Positions 40,993 through 52,148 of a stretch of DNA of 64,000 nucleotides are shown piece by piece (the first letter of the stretch is position 1; each line of letters begins with the position of its first letter). The translations under genes and the position numbers were made by a program. Source of the DNA: Ilyonectria destructans (lineage: Eukaryota; Ascomycota; Sordariomycetes; Hypocreales; Nectriaceae). A model generated the notes under the pieces. That model was not told where the DNA came from. It was given only the letters and a program-made list of their open reading frames with translations, and made no database searches. The stretch is taken from contig JAHEWK010000002.1 in the NCBI GenBank assembly GCA_020740775.1, forward strand, positions 4,836,001-4,900,000, given 5' to 3'.

Positions 40993-42647
40993 CTAAATGA
41001 CATACAACCTGACCTCGCCACCATTAGAACCACGGAGACGCTTCGCGTTCTCCCGCTGGAATACAATTCTACCAGCCACTGCAGCAACAATGCACAGTGC
41101 GCAGAATCCAGCACTTGATCCAAGTCCCATCAGGTATCGAGGGCCATCTGACGTGGGCCAAAGGTACGCCGTGTAGACGTTGGCGAGGACGGCCGAGAAG
41201 TTGACCATGGCCATTGTGACAGCCTTCTTCTCGTGGGAGTCGGCAGTGTTGGTTGCGGCCCAGCCGAGGATGATGCTTCCCGTGCAGTACGAACCGGCAG
41301 CGAACAGGAAGCAGGCGGCGTATCGAGGGGCAAGTCCGGTTGTCGCACAGGCAAGCACAAAGCCAACGATTCCCAGGGCGTTTCCGCTTGCGATATGCCA
41401 GGTTCGCTCGTTGAAGTAACCTGAAGAGCGAGCAAAGGCGAGAGAAAACAGCGCAGAGAAGACATAAGGGGGTGCTGTCAGGAGAAGAGTGGTGATCTTG
41501 CCGTATCCCCTATACCGAAGTTAGACTCACGCAACAGTAGAAACATCTTGAGGACTTACAGTGTCTTGACAAGGGTAGGGAAGAATTGGTTGAAGGACAT
41601 GCCAGAGAAATGCATGTTCTGCATCAACATGAACATCCACACCTTGTAGTCCTTGATTGCGCTCATAAATCCCTGCAAGGGTGTCTCGTGCTGGAGCTCA
41701 TTGATGCCGTCCTCCTCCAGTCGGATGACAGCACATGCGTTTTCAGCATCGCTCATCCAGTGTGTCGTACCAGGGTTATCAGGAAGGAGGAATATGGCGA
41801 TAACGGCGACTCCAAAAGTGGCGGTTCCCTCGATGATGAACAACCTGCCGGGGTTTAGCATACTGCATGACATCGAATGTGCGGCGTGTTGGACGTACCA
41901 TTGCCATCCGTTCAGGCCATATCGACCGGAAAGAGATACAAAAATTCCTGCAGTGATCAAACCCGAGAACGAGCTTGAACAAAGCTGGCCGCAGTAGAGA
42001 ATAGCGAGACGCGTCGCAACCTATCGTTGGCAACAGTCAGTGATTTGCAAGCCCGTACAATGAGTCTTGAGTAGACATACCTCGCGTCGCGTGTAGAAGC
42101 GACTAAGGATATAGATGGCACCGGGATAGAAAGGGGCCTCCAAAAATCCCAGCAGAAATCTCAGGATTAACATGGTGTGATAGTTGTGGGCGAGGGATGT
42201 GCAAGCAGAGACGATAGCCCATCCACACATACAGACACCAAGGTAAATGGATGGCCGGATTCGAGTCAGGAGCATGTTGGATGGGATTCCGGCCAGCAGG
42301 TATCCCACATACAGGATGGAGATGCAGACGTTGTATTGGTTTCCCACGAGACCGAGATGTTTTTCAATGTCATCGAGACGCGCCTGGGGCAGTCCGTTTC
42401 GATCCCCTGATTGGCCATGAGTATAGGAAACGAGGTAGGAGGAATCGAACTTACAATGATTCAGAAAATACATGATGAAGAAGACAGGCATCACGCGATA
42501 GTCGAGCTTTCGCAGTAGGCTCGCCTGTGCCTCTGGGTCGATTCGAGAACCCATTGTGGTCTGAATCTTGACATCATCATGCGGGGACTCTTCAACAAGT
42601 TCGACGTCTCTCTTCTGATCCACCACCATTGTTGCCGGAGAAGACAT
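40993..42647 (-). CDS. MFS permease of the anion:cation symporter (Dal5/allantoate) family
   Basis: Five exons on the minus strand (42647-42455, 42406-42081, 42020-41899, 41844-41560, 41509-40993) give 480 residues with all phases consistent. The joins recover consensus: LNHWDRNGLPQARLDDIEKH, then GNQYNVCISILYVGYLLAGI, PSNMLLTRIRPSIYLG, LRFLLGFLEAPFYPGAIYIL, SRFYTRREVATRLAILYCG, and NGWQWLFIIEGTATF. This is the fungal ACS family taking up organic anions such as allantoate, ureidosuccinate, nicotinate or phthalate. Substrate unknown. A CGGCA-TCT-TGCCG dyad lies 274 bases upstream of the start. Confidence 0.9.
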
Positions 42648-43486
42648 GGTTGAACGCGTAACTCAGTGTTTCCAGGATCGCGTCGAAGATGATGAAGAGC
42701 TGAGCTGGTGATCTTCAGGTTGAACCCATTGCCAAGTTGAGGGCCCTTTATGGGTATTAACTGTCAAGATGGAAACCGCCCGAACGCGTCAAGCCTGCCT
42801 CGTCAGCCGCGCCGGACTCCCAGCTTGCGGCATCTCACCGTTCCCCAAGGGTGCTCGGATGCCTTCTCCAGGTTTCAAGCCAGGAACGGCGTGGGGATCT
42901 GTGGGGTCCCCAGATGGCTCCGGCATCTTGCCGAAGCCACGGTTCTTCGAGTCAGATGGCTTCGGTATCTCGGCGACCTTCTCCACTCACCAAGCCAGGT
43001 CCAAGTGCCAGTGGTGCCATTTGACTCCAGCCGGTGTCGGTCTCCTCGGGGTTTGTCGTGGAGATGTGTCCGTTCGTGTCATCCACCATGGTCATCGTGG
43101 TGGCAACGGATCTCGGCACGGACAAATGGAGAATAGTGACACGATGGACTTGGGAGATGCAGTGGCAGACGTGATTTTCTCTGTATAGTGGAGAGCCTGC
43201 TACCAAAGGTTCGATTCTTTCGGTTCTGTCTCCACGATACCTCTTTACCGCAATTGCTGTAGCTCAATCGCGGAACCAATAACGAGTCTCGACGAACTGC
43301 TCTCCTGTTTACCAATTGAAATCACTCAGATATTAAAATCATGATGGGAATGATGCAAGATGGAATATGTCCAAGTTTAGATCAACAAACAGCCAATAGA
43401 TCCTGTTTGTAACCACGCTCCATGTTTAAAGGGGCATTGAATTCTATTATCAAACTATTTAAACAATGAAATCTAATTTTCCACTC
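42648..43486. other. promoter of the Dal5-type permease and 3' flank of the AtuA-like gene
   Basis: Open frames on both strands at 42750-43190 reflect G+C-rich sequence; none resembles a protein. The cluster dyad is at 42921-42933, with further CCG/CGG triplets nearby (for example TTCGGTATCTCGG at 42961-42973). Confidence 0.5.
42921..42933. promoter_or_regulatory. CGGCA-TCT-TGCCG dyad upstream of Dal5-type permease
   Basis: An inverted repeat of two CGGCA half-sites with a 3-bp spacer. It is identical, as reverse complement, to the site at 47171-47183. It suits a Zn2Cys6 dimer. Confidence 0.6.
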
Positions 43487-45387
43487 TCAGTTGGTCGCTG
43501 CAGGGACTCTAATCCTCAGCAGGGGGGCGTGTTGCTGTGTTCCCAGCGTATCCCTCTCGCCAATGCTGCCCTGTGCCCAGGGTCTCTTCAGTGTACATTT
43601 CCATGCAAATGCCGGATCAAAGAACATGTTGACCAGGATCTCTTGATCCTCGACCTTGTATAGCCGCTTGATGACTTCGTTGCCCAAAATATTAGCAGCC
43701 TTTACTCGCTCGTACGACTCCTTGTTGTCGAACATGATGTCCAGCGTCAACTCGAAGGGACCCGAGTTCTTGGAGCGGATCACCTTGGCCAGAGCCATCA
43801 TGTCGGCCTCTCCTTCAGGTGCCTTCTTTTGTGCTACAGTCACGGCGTCAGTAACGGTGTTGGACGACGGAAGGGCAAACTTACTAAGTGGTTGCGGTGC
43901 AGTCTCCTTGAAGAACTGCCACTCCTTTTCGCTTAGCCTTGATCCTTCGCTGCTGCGCTGCGTCTCGCCTTGGACCCGCAGGTGGGTCACGGGGAACAGG
44001 GACGCCTCCTGGCCCTGCTCTAGATCAATCAGGTGGTAGAGACTGAACTTGAACACCTCTCCGGCGTCCTGTTCATGAGGAGACAGGGGGGACGCAAAGT
44101 TGCCAGTGGTCGCCAGTTGACCTTCATAAGGCATGTGAAGCAGCGACGTGCGGACGTTGTTCGCAATGGCATACGACTTCTCGCGTGTCTGGGCAACAAC
44201 CTCGCCCATAACGCCAATCTCGTGGACGTCAGATGAGGTCGCCTCCAGTGGCCCCATGACGGCATTGTTACCATAGACGTGGTAGATCAGACGGCAGTTG
44301 TCACTCTGGTCGAGATCAGGATAGAGACCTTGGGAATACTCCCGAACAGACTGAAGGAACTCGTTGATCTGCGAGATGAGGATAGGGTCTCGCACACCAC
44401 CAATGAAGATGGTGCGGTGACCAAGTCTTTGGACTCCTTCGAGCTTGATTTGGTACACCGGGGTCGGCACAAACTTGGCCCCGGAGACACGGACGGTTCG
44501 GTCATCGGCCAACTGCTCGTAGCTCGCATCGTCCAGATGCAGAGCACCACCGGGACCAGGGAGTTTATCCGGGCGAGTCTTTTCGTACAGGGTGTGGGCG
44601 GCCACAGACAGAGGCGTGCATCGCTCAATCGGGTTCAGGGGCACCAGGTCAAACGACGTCTTCCGCATGGTAGCAATCATCGAACGGCCCTTGGGCACGG
44701 AGCAGATTCCTCCACACTCCATAATCTTTCCCATGTGCCAAGCGGTTCCTGCGGAGACTCCCTTAGACAGGCAATACCCGGCGAATGGCGCAGGGTCATA
44801 GGAGCGACCACCGAGGATAATGTCCGGGTCCTCCTCCAACGCCTTGATGAATCTGTAACAGTGAGACAAGGTCATCCTCTGCAGCGAATCAAAACTTACG
44901 GCTCTGCACCCATCTGGGCAACAAAATTGACTGCATTGTCGACATCATCCTTAGACAGATCTGCCAGCGGGCCACAGGGATAGCACTTGCCCTCGTCGAT
45001 GCGGTGCTTGACCAGGTCTCGCGAGATGTCGTGAGAAATGGTGGCAATCTTGAACGAGAAGCCCTTGTCGGCTGAAATCTCCTTGATAATCTCAAGCATC
45101 TCCTGCACGTGGGAGTTGCTTCCATCTCCGCCAACAGAGCCAATCAAGACTTTGATCTTGTGGTGGAAGCACGCCTCGAGCATGGGCGTCAAATCTCGGA
45201 TGTACGCCTCGCGCCCACAGGTCATCTTGTTCATACCAAGTTTATAAGGTCCGCCGTCGGTCGACCCGCTATCGACAATGATGGCTTCTGGCTTGTACGT
45301 TTCAATTCCGTACCAGAAGTGGTCTGCTCGATACCCGTAGCCGAGCATGGCATTGGGGGTCAAGATGGAGAATCCCTGCTCCTCCAT
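43487..45387 (-). CDS. AtuA-like (acyclic terpene utilisation, DUF1446) - DUF4387 fusion protein
   Basis: Two exons, 45387-44900 and 44852-43487, give 617 residues. Residues 1 to about 440 form an AtuA/DUF1446 domain: YGYRADHFWYGIETYKP, IIVDSGSTDGGPYKLG, IGSVGGDGSNSHV, GRSYDPAPFAGYCLSKG, WHMGKIMECGG and LVPLNPIERCTPLSVAAHTLY. The last 100 residues (MALAKVIRSKNSGPFELTLD...ILVNMFFDPAFAWKCTLKRP) are a DUF4387 domain, which bacteria usually encode as a separate neighbouring gene. AtuA belongs to bacterial citronellol/geraniol catabolism but its reaction is unsettled. It is probably a cytosolic catabolic enzyme or part of a carboxylase/lyase-like complex (inference). The promoter carries the cluster dyad at 45556. 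Confidence 0.87.
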
Positions 45388-45838
45388 TGTGACGGCTGTG
45401 TAAAGATTTGCTGAGTAATGTTGTGAGACGCAGTCTTGGTGCTGGATTGTATCAATTCTCTAGAGTCCGTACAGAGCAAGTCGGTATATTTAACCATGCT
45501 GTTTTGCATCCGATCGAGGCGTCAGGGCAAAGTGGCCGAGCATGAGTGGGTCGCTCGGCATGATGCCGATGTCAAAACGGTGAGATGCCGGCATCTCTCC
45601 TCGGCCGAATGACGAGAAAGATTCCGAAAGCCGTGAGAGAAATACTGATCTAGATGACAAAAGGTAATTTATAGTAGGTTCTAAATTCCAAGTCGTGCAA
45701 ACTTTTCGCTAGTCAATTGTCGTTGCCTGGAATAGATTCCGTGGAACGTCATGATTCATACCGCTTGCAAACAAACAGGAATCCAAAATGCCATTGTACA
45801 ATGCCCTTTAGACGTATATTTTTCTAATCTAATATGTT
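45388..45838. other. promoter of the AtuA-like gene and 3' flank of the cyclase-like gene
   Basis: Besides the dyad at 45556-45568 it holds the 14-bp perfect palindrome AGATGCCGGCATCT at 45583-45596 and several CCGAGC/GCTCGG triplets between 45535 and 45610. The remaining sequence is AT-rich. Confidence 0.5.
45556..45568. promoter_or_regulatory. CGGCA-TGA-TGCCG dyad upstream of AtuA-like gene
   Basis: Same half-sites and spacing as at 42921 and 47171, 169 bases upstream of the ATG. It is followed 15 bases on by the palindrome AGATGCCGGCATCT. Confidence 0.6.
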
Positions 45839-47050
45839 CTAAAAAGTCGCTATCGCGTTTGACGGGCTTGCAACGCCATTCTCCAAGTTCAATGGAGAGC
45901 TAGTGAGGAAAAACGTCCATCGTCCCAGCTTTTCACAAGTCTTTGCCAACTCCTCCAAGTCCCAAACCTCACCAATTGGCATTCCCCAACCGCTCAGGAA
46001 GACCTCGTGACAACAAACGCCGTCATCACGCGCAGGTGGCCAAGCCTCGTACGCATTAGTATCGCCGGCAACAGCCGCAAAGCCATTGTCCCAGTGCCAT
46101 TTAATCATTTCTTTGTTGCCCTGGACTCCAACGAATGCTCGCACCTTGCGTTTTGCTAGGTCAATCTTCTGCTGAGTGGTCAGCAGCATGTACTCCTCGG
46201 TCCAGCCAGATCTAATGATGAGAATGTCGCCCTTGTGGAACGTAACATGCTGCTCCGCAGCTACTTCAAGCAGTTGGCTCAAAGGGATAGCGTGGGGCTC
46301 AAATGGCGAGTACTGGATTCCCTTGCGCAATGCGTAGGCCCGCCAATCGAGCAAAACACCGCGGCCAACGATTCCGCGCCTTGCCATATCTCCCTTGGTC
46401 AGTACAAGTCGAGGTTTATAGGCGGGTTGTCTTACTCTGTATTCCGATGCGAGAGCTCGCCTGTGGGCCAGTAAAGTCGTCTTGGACCGCATGGTTGTAG
46501 TATTTTGGCACATCGCAGTTCTGGTAGGGATAGTGTCGAAGCCCATCCCAATGGCTAGAACTTTGCGTATTAAAATCGAGCTGCTTCGAGTTAGATGCAG
46601 AACTATAGCGGACTCATCAACCAACCTCGTCGTCGTTGGCGTATCCTTTGTTGAGGATGCTGTGGTTACAAGGTTTCCTCGCAGGGTTCATGGGAAGCAG
46701 AGGAGCCTCGATTGGCAGACTAAGAATCATATCAGTGACCATTTGGCATATAATATCTCTGGTGCATACTTTAACGGTATCACAATACCCTCTTTGATCT
46801 CCTCCGAAGCGTTCTTGGTTGTCTCTTCGGTGAGCAAGTTCAACGTCCCAAGCTCATCGTCAGCTCCCCACAGGCCCCATGCAGACCATGCAGGATCCTC
46901 CGGGTTAAGGGGAAGGTCTTCGAATCGTGGTCTCCTCTTCTCACTCGTCTTGACTGTGTCAATCGCAGTATTGGAGGCCGCGTCCAGCAAGCGCGGCATT
47001 GGGAGGAGCCTGTGGCCCAAGGACAAGACCCATTGAGTGAAAGAAGTCAT
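45839..47050 (-). CDS. cyclase-family metal hydrolase (kynurenine formamidase/isatin hydrolase-like)
   Basis: Four exons (47050-46770, 46719-46626, 46580-46436, 46389-45839) give 356 residues. The joins recover the fungal 'putative cyclase' consensus: ADDELGTLNLLTEETTKN, GYANDDELDFNTQSSSHWDG, LRHYPYQNCDVPKYYNHA, SSRIGIQNMARRGIVGRGVL, FHKGDILIIRSGWTEEYM and NGFAAVAGDTNAYEAWP. The third intron uses an unusual GAG acceptor (46390-46392); the normal-looking CAAG acceptor five bases upstream would break the frame. The fold hydrolyses cyclic or N-formyl amides, as in kynurenine formamidase and isatin hydrolase, using a metal. It is divergent from the NIT4-like regulator, whose promoter it shares. 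Confidence 0.85.
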
Positions 47051-47321
47051 GGTAATTGTTGCAGTGAAGTGAAAAGAACGCCGCCGACGCTACAGCTGCC
47101 CAGCTAGCTGCGGGTGTCGTGTCAGTAATAAGTGCTGAAGGCGTCAACGCGCATCATGACAGAGTCGTCCCGGCAAGATGCCGAACATGTCGCCGCATCC
47201 CCGAGATCCACACCACCACGACAACTGCGCGGGGAATGCATGACTTTTGCGGGGTAGCGAAGGCCGCACTGGCAGTCGTATTTAATGGCGAGATACCGAA
47301 GCAGCGGAGCACACGGCAAGC
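47051..47321. promoter_or_regulatory. divergent promoter of cyclase-like gene and Zn2Cys6 regulator
   Basis: A compact 271-bp intergenic region, typical of a regulator paired with its target. It carries the dyad at 47171-47183, nearly midway between the two start codons. Confidence 0.6.
47171..47183. promoter_or_regulatory. CGGCA-AGA-TGCCG dyad between cyclase-like gene and regulator
   Basis: Exact reverse complement of the 13-mer at 42921-42933. It lies 121 bases from the cyclase-like ATG and 139 from the regulator ATG, so it may serve both, including autoregulation. Confidence 0.6.
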
Positions 47322-49781
47322 ATGGCGAGTGTAGCCCGGACAGGTCGACGGTACGGCTTTGCGTGTCTGGTTTGTCGCCGCAAGAAGATCCGCTGCGACG
47401 GCGACAAGCCGCGCTGCCGCAATTGCGTCAAGGCGGGAGACGACTGTACCTACAAGGCGAGCGACGCCCTGGTGACGGACCTGTATACCCAGCTCCAGCG
47501 CTCTGAGACGCGCGTGAGAGAGCTTGAAGATGGCCTCCGCAAGCTGGCCATCCTCGATGGTGACGACCGCAACAACCTGATATCGACCCTCGCCGAGACT
47601 GAGACGCAATGGAGTGGACCATCTCCTGCGACGACGATTGGGTCAGGGCCATTGATTGATCAACAGGCCGCCGAATCATCCCCTGGCAAGGACCAGCTGC
47701 AGCAAGCAGAGCTCAGTGTAGATGAGCACGGCGAGGTGCGATGCTTTATTCCATGTGTCTTTACTGACCTATATCCCTCGATATGCTGACTTGAGATGCC
47801 AGCTGCATTATTTCGGAGCAACTTCCCGCTTCCTCTGGCACGAAGAGCCCGGACTCGGCGACGCCAGCGCCCAGCCGCAGATAGACGAAGACTATCACCG
47901 CAAGTGGCTCCTCTCCAACTCGAGATTCTACACCTCCTGGGAGAAGCGAGCGTACGAGAATCTCGGACTCGATCCCGAAGTCAGCGCCGAGGCAGCCACC
48001 GCGCTGCTGCAAATGTACTGGACGTGGCAGGGCCCCTTGCACAACTGCGTCTACAAGCCCTGTGAGTCAATCGGCCGCCGTGGGATGCGCCGCCGACTAA
48101 GATGCGAGGATTGCGCCTGTAGGCTTCTTTCGCGACATGGCTCTTGGCGGGCCGTACTTTTCGCCGTTTCTGCTCAACGTCATCTACGCGCACGCGTGCC
48201 GCCATGTCAAGTCGGACGATCCTCGCTTCGTCGGCTTCGACCGCGGCGAGTACTTCCTCGCGAAGGCTAAGCTGCTGCTCTTGGATGAGCTTGATCGCGA
48301 GAAGCCTCGCGTGCCTACCATTCAGGGTCTTCTGATCCTCGGCGGTCGGCAATGCGCCGTTGGCAAGAGCAGCGAGGGATGGCTGTACACTGGCATGGTA
48401 AGTCTCCAACCCTCTGGCTCCTATCCTTGCTAATTTTACTGAACTAGGCGATCAGGATGATTAAAGACCTTGGTCTGCATCTCCGGAAACGACATGTCAT
48501 ACTGCTAGAAAAGCTAGAGCCGGATGATCTCGAAGCATCGAAGCGTCTCTACCTGTCTGCATATGCGTGGGACAAGTACGTTGATCATATTTCAGGCAAG
48601 TTTTAGCTAACCAGTCGCCAGGTCCCTCAGCCTCTGTTTAGGCCGGCCGCCTTCACTGACCGAGCTTCCATACGATCCCAGCAGTATACGCACGTCTCCA
48701 GGTCCCCATTCTTGCCGCGCAAACTAACAAGTACCAGTGGATCGAGCTGGCGACGAAGATGTCTGGCGCCCTCTCTACCTTGCCGAGATCGAAAACGAAT
48801 ATCCTGGAGCAGAGGCCCTCAGCTCATTGACGTTTTCGTGGTTCTGCCGGTTATCTATGGTATGTCCAGCTCACCTCAGGACCAGCACATCTAACGCTTT
48901 CAGCTTGTAAACGATTTGTACAACACAATCTACAACAGCCGAGTGAATGAACTCCAAGTCCAAAAGATTGTAGCGCTGGAAGAGAGACTCCGCGGATTCT
49001 ATACAAACCTCCCTGAGGTTTTGCGGATCAGCGATGTGGCGTCACTCGCGTTTTGTCCACCGCCTCACATAATGTGCTTGAAGTAGGTATTGCGCGGTTC
49101 AAATTTGGCCATGCCCTTGCTGACTAGCTCTAGCATTCTATACCATACGGTCCTACTCCTCCTATATCGGCCTTTTTTCCCCTGGTCAAATGATGCAAGA
49201 CTCTGTCGAAACTCGATTGCAATCCGGGCGAAAGCTGTCTGCGCCGAGGAAGCCATATTAGTCAACGACTTCTTCCGGGCATATGGCAAGACATTCAAGT
49301 TTCAGAACCAAAGCTATTTGATATCTTACTGCGTCTACACGGCTGCAACAATCGAGCTACAACAGATTGACGATCCCGACGAGAGGATATCCACGATGGC
49401 GGTCGATCGTCTGGCCACCACCTTGAATATGCTAGAGACAGAGGCCCGACAAACGCCAGGCGTAAGAAGGAGTTTGGATATCATCAAACTCCGTCTAGAA
49501 TCTCGTGCGGCGGCGAGTACCGGCACTCCGCATTCAGGCAAAATGTCAACTTCGGAGGCGGCGAGACGCAAGGATGCACCTTTGCCGCCGCCAAGCGATG
49601 GTGTAGACATGGGCAGTGGCATCCTAGCGGACTCGGACATGGACATGAACTTTCGAATGGAGGTAAGAATACACTGTAAAACACCATCCTGACGCCATGC
49701 TAACGTATCTAGTGGGTGGATTGGGGAAATATGAACCCCAGCGGCGACTTTGTTCCTGGGATAGAAAGTTGGGCATGGTAA
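47322..49781 (+). CDS. Zn2Cys6 transcription factor, NIT4/NirA-like architecture
   Basis: Nine exons are proposed (47322-47735, 47803-48061, 48123-48397, 48448-48575, 48622-48683, 48738-48859, 48904-49082, 49134-49662, 49713-49781), giving 678 residues with every phase consistent. The N-terminus is a canonical cluster, CLVCRRKKIRCDGDKPRC..C.....C (C-x2-C-x6-C-x6-C-x2-C-x6-C), followed by a coiled-coil dimerisation heptad (LYTQLQRSETRVRELEDGLR). The Fungal_trans region has FFRDMALGGPYFSPFLLNVI, GRQCAVGKSSEGWLYTGMAI and IKDLGLHL. The C-terminal WVDWGNMNPSGDFVPGIESW resembles activators of the nirA/nit-4 class. A nuclear activator; dimerisation fits the two-half-site dyad in its own and neighbouring promoters. 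Confidence 0.87.
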
Positions 49782-49944
49782 ATTGCTCGGGTTATCATGT
49801 ACTGATTGTATCGGTAGAAAAGTATCAGTTTTTCAAATTAACAAAACATATTTACGCTCTGTTGTTTTCATCTAGTCATGGTCATTCCGGGTTATCTCGT
49901 AGATTGAAGTCGTGGTCATTGTCCAAGGCTACACCGCCAAGTTC

Positions 49945-50330
49945 GGCATGGTCTCCGCTTCTAGCTTCCGTCCATACACAACGTAACTACAGCGGAACAT
50001 CAGTATCGCATCTTCATTCGAACTTGTCCCGGCGCTCCATGATACTCGCCGGGAAATGTAAGCATGGATTCTACGATCCTGTGGTTGTTTTCGCGTAGCA
50101 TCTAGAAGATCAAGGCCTCTTCCCGCGTCCAGTCCAGGCCGCCGTTGAGGTTCTCGAATGGCCACGCTCCTATTTCTTCGTAGTGTGCTTCTCTTGGCCA
50201 CCCACTGAGAGGGAGGACACTTCATGTGCTTCTCGGAAATGCCGATGAAGCCAGAGTCAGACACGTATCATACTCAATGGCCCATATACCCGTCCCAGCA
50301 CCAGCATCCAAGACACGTTTGGCCGGCCGT
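49945..50330 (-). pseudogene. relic of a LaeA/UMTA-type SAM-dependent methyltransferase
   Basis: On the minus strand 50330-50266 reads RVLDAGAGTGIWAIEYDT, the SAM-binding motif I of fungal methyltransferases. The following sequence is out of frame. A second frame (about 50188-50106) gives HYEEIGAWPFENLNGGLDWT, then REEALIF and a stop. A third (about 50095-49950) gives DRRIHAY and CSYVVYGRKLEAE, the usual C-terminus. The middle of the protein is missing, so it is a deleted and frameshifted remnant. Confidence 0.6.
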
Positions 50331-52112
50331 TCACTGTTAGAGGCACATATTGGCCAAAACACTCACAAGAGTACATATTCAACATGAAGGCGGTTAACAT
50401 ACAACATAGATAGCCGAATCACCATCAAAATGTCAGTAGTCTACAAGTGTTGATACCATTGACAAAGGCATAACTCAAGGTCTATGTAAGCTAACCAGCT
50501 GCCCATGGGCCTGTTCAGTAGGCACAGGCATTATAAGCGAGAATATCCGATGTAACGAGACAGGGGAAATTGAGAGAGCCAAGCAGCGGAAAGGGCAAGA
50601 GTTTATTAGGTACTAATTGCTCAAACAATGCGATCCGTTTAAGCAATGAAAGCTCACGAAAACGAGGGTTCTACAAGGACATGCAACAGATGCCAGCACC
50701 CAATGGCCAACCGACTGCATTGCCGGGCCGCGTGAGACGAGGGGTCGAAGCACGGTCCGATCTTGGTCCGACCCTGGCTCTTACGAGATTCGTTGAAGAC
50801 GCTCAGCATGACATGCATTGGAGAAACGACGGATCCACAGGGCTGTTATTACGATCTCGGTTCTCGACGTGCCTGTGCTCTGCGTCGATGACGAGCAGCA
50901 GTTCTAGGATACATCCACTGTGGATGCATCATGCACCGCGGGAAACCAGTCTCAAAACAGCCGAATATCCCCTGTGATGGTCTTAGCTCCCGCAGCAGTT
51001 GCCCCTCCCTTTCAGCCACGTTCCTGTAAGCATTCACCTAGGTTTGGGAGAGGAGGTCCAGGGAGGTGGCATTGGAGGGTCTGGAGTTGATGGTCGGTGT
51101 GTATGACTTCCTCGGTGGCCATGACGTCTTAAAGGGGCAATGTAATTAGAGAGGCGTATATTTGTCTCGTCATCGTCAGGTGTTTGATAACGACGGACCT
51201 AAGTTAACCCGTTTGGCTGATACGAGGGTTGTCTTATCGGTGTGTTGGCGATCATGGTGACACCAGCTTGGCCTCATTGCGGCCCAGTCGGTCAGGGTGG
51301 AACAGGTCATCAGTTGGGTGTGAATCACCCACTTTCGCTAATTTTAATATGGTTGTCACTGGCAATTGAGGGCTGGGAAGAGCATGTGATATTACAGGGT
51401 TGATTGAGTCAAGACTGCACCGCGTAGTCCAGGGTGATAGTGATGCTACATACTAATTACCACAGCCTGTGTTGATATGATAATTCAGGTGGCTAGATGC
51501 TGGAATCACAGGCCAGACGCCCTGGAAGTTCTCAACGTCACCAGCCCCGTCGGTCTGTTGTTATCCCGCGAGGCTGGCATTGTGCGGTGTAGGGTAGGCG
51601 CCACAGCGTCCCTGTCGTGTGCGCACTGATGTACTGTAGTGCTGTACCTACAGGCCCTAAAAATACAAGCGCCATGCTACGATGATGAATCAGTGTGCTG
51701 AGACCTGCATGAGCGGCCAACAATCCATGTCCAGAGACGAGACAAAGCCACAGAGGGATGCATGAGAGGTCCAGAGGGATGCATGAATGGTCTAGATGGA
51801 TGGCGAGAATGCAAATGTGACTCAATTCCTGGCCAAAGACCACCCGTGAATGCGGATATACATGAACGTGTCCAAACAAAGGCAAGCCGGAATAGAGTCA
51901 CTCGAGATGCGGACGGTGGCATTGCAGTGATTACAAAGGGAAGCTCCCCGCTACGCCGCTGGTGGGGGCGGACCGTGCCTGAAGCGGAGCGGCTAGCACA
52001 TTGTAGAGAGTCGGTGATGGGATGTTGGGTGATTTAATTGATTCACTAGAGCCGAGGTATCCGTTTTGCTTTGCTGTCTAGTTTGTCTAGCTTCTTTACA
52101 CCCCCGTCGAAG

Positions 52113-52148
52113 TCGGTCCAAGACTCGGTCCAAGACTCGGTCCAAGAC
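52113..52148 (+). repeat. three copies of a 12-bp unit
   Basis: TCGGTCCAAGAC is repeated exactly three times head to tail, followed by degenerate TC-rich short repeats up to about 52280. Confidence 0.85.

Noticed and set aside
42750..43188. Overlapping open frames of 128 and 139 codons upstream of the Dal5-type permease
   Set aside because: They are open on both strands because of base composition, match no family I recognise, and lie in a promoter region.
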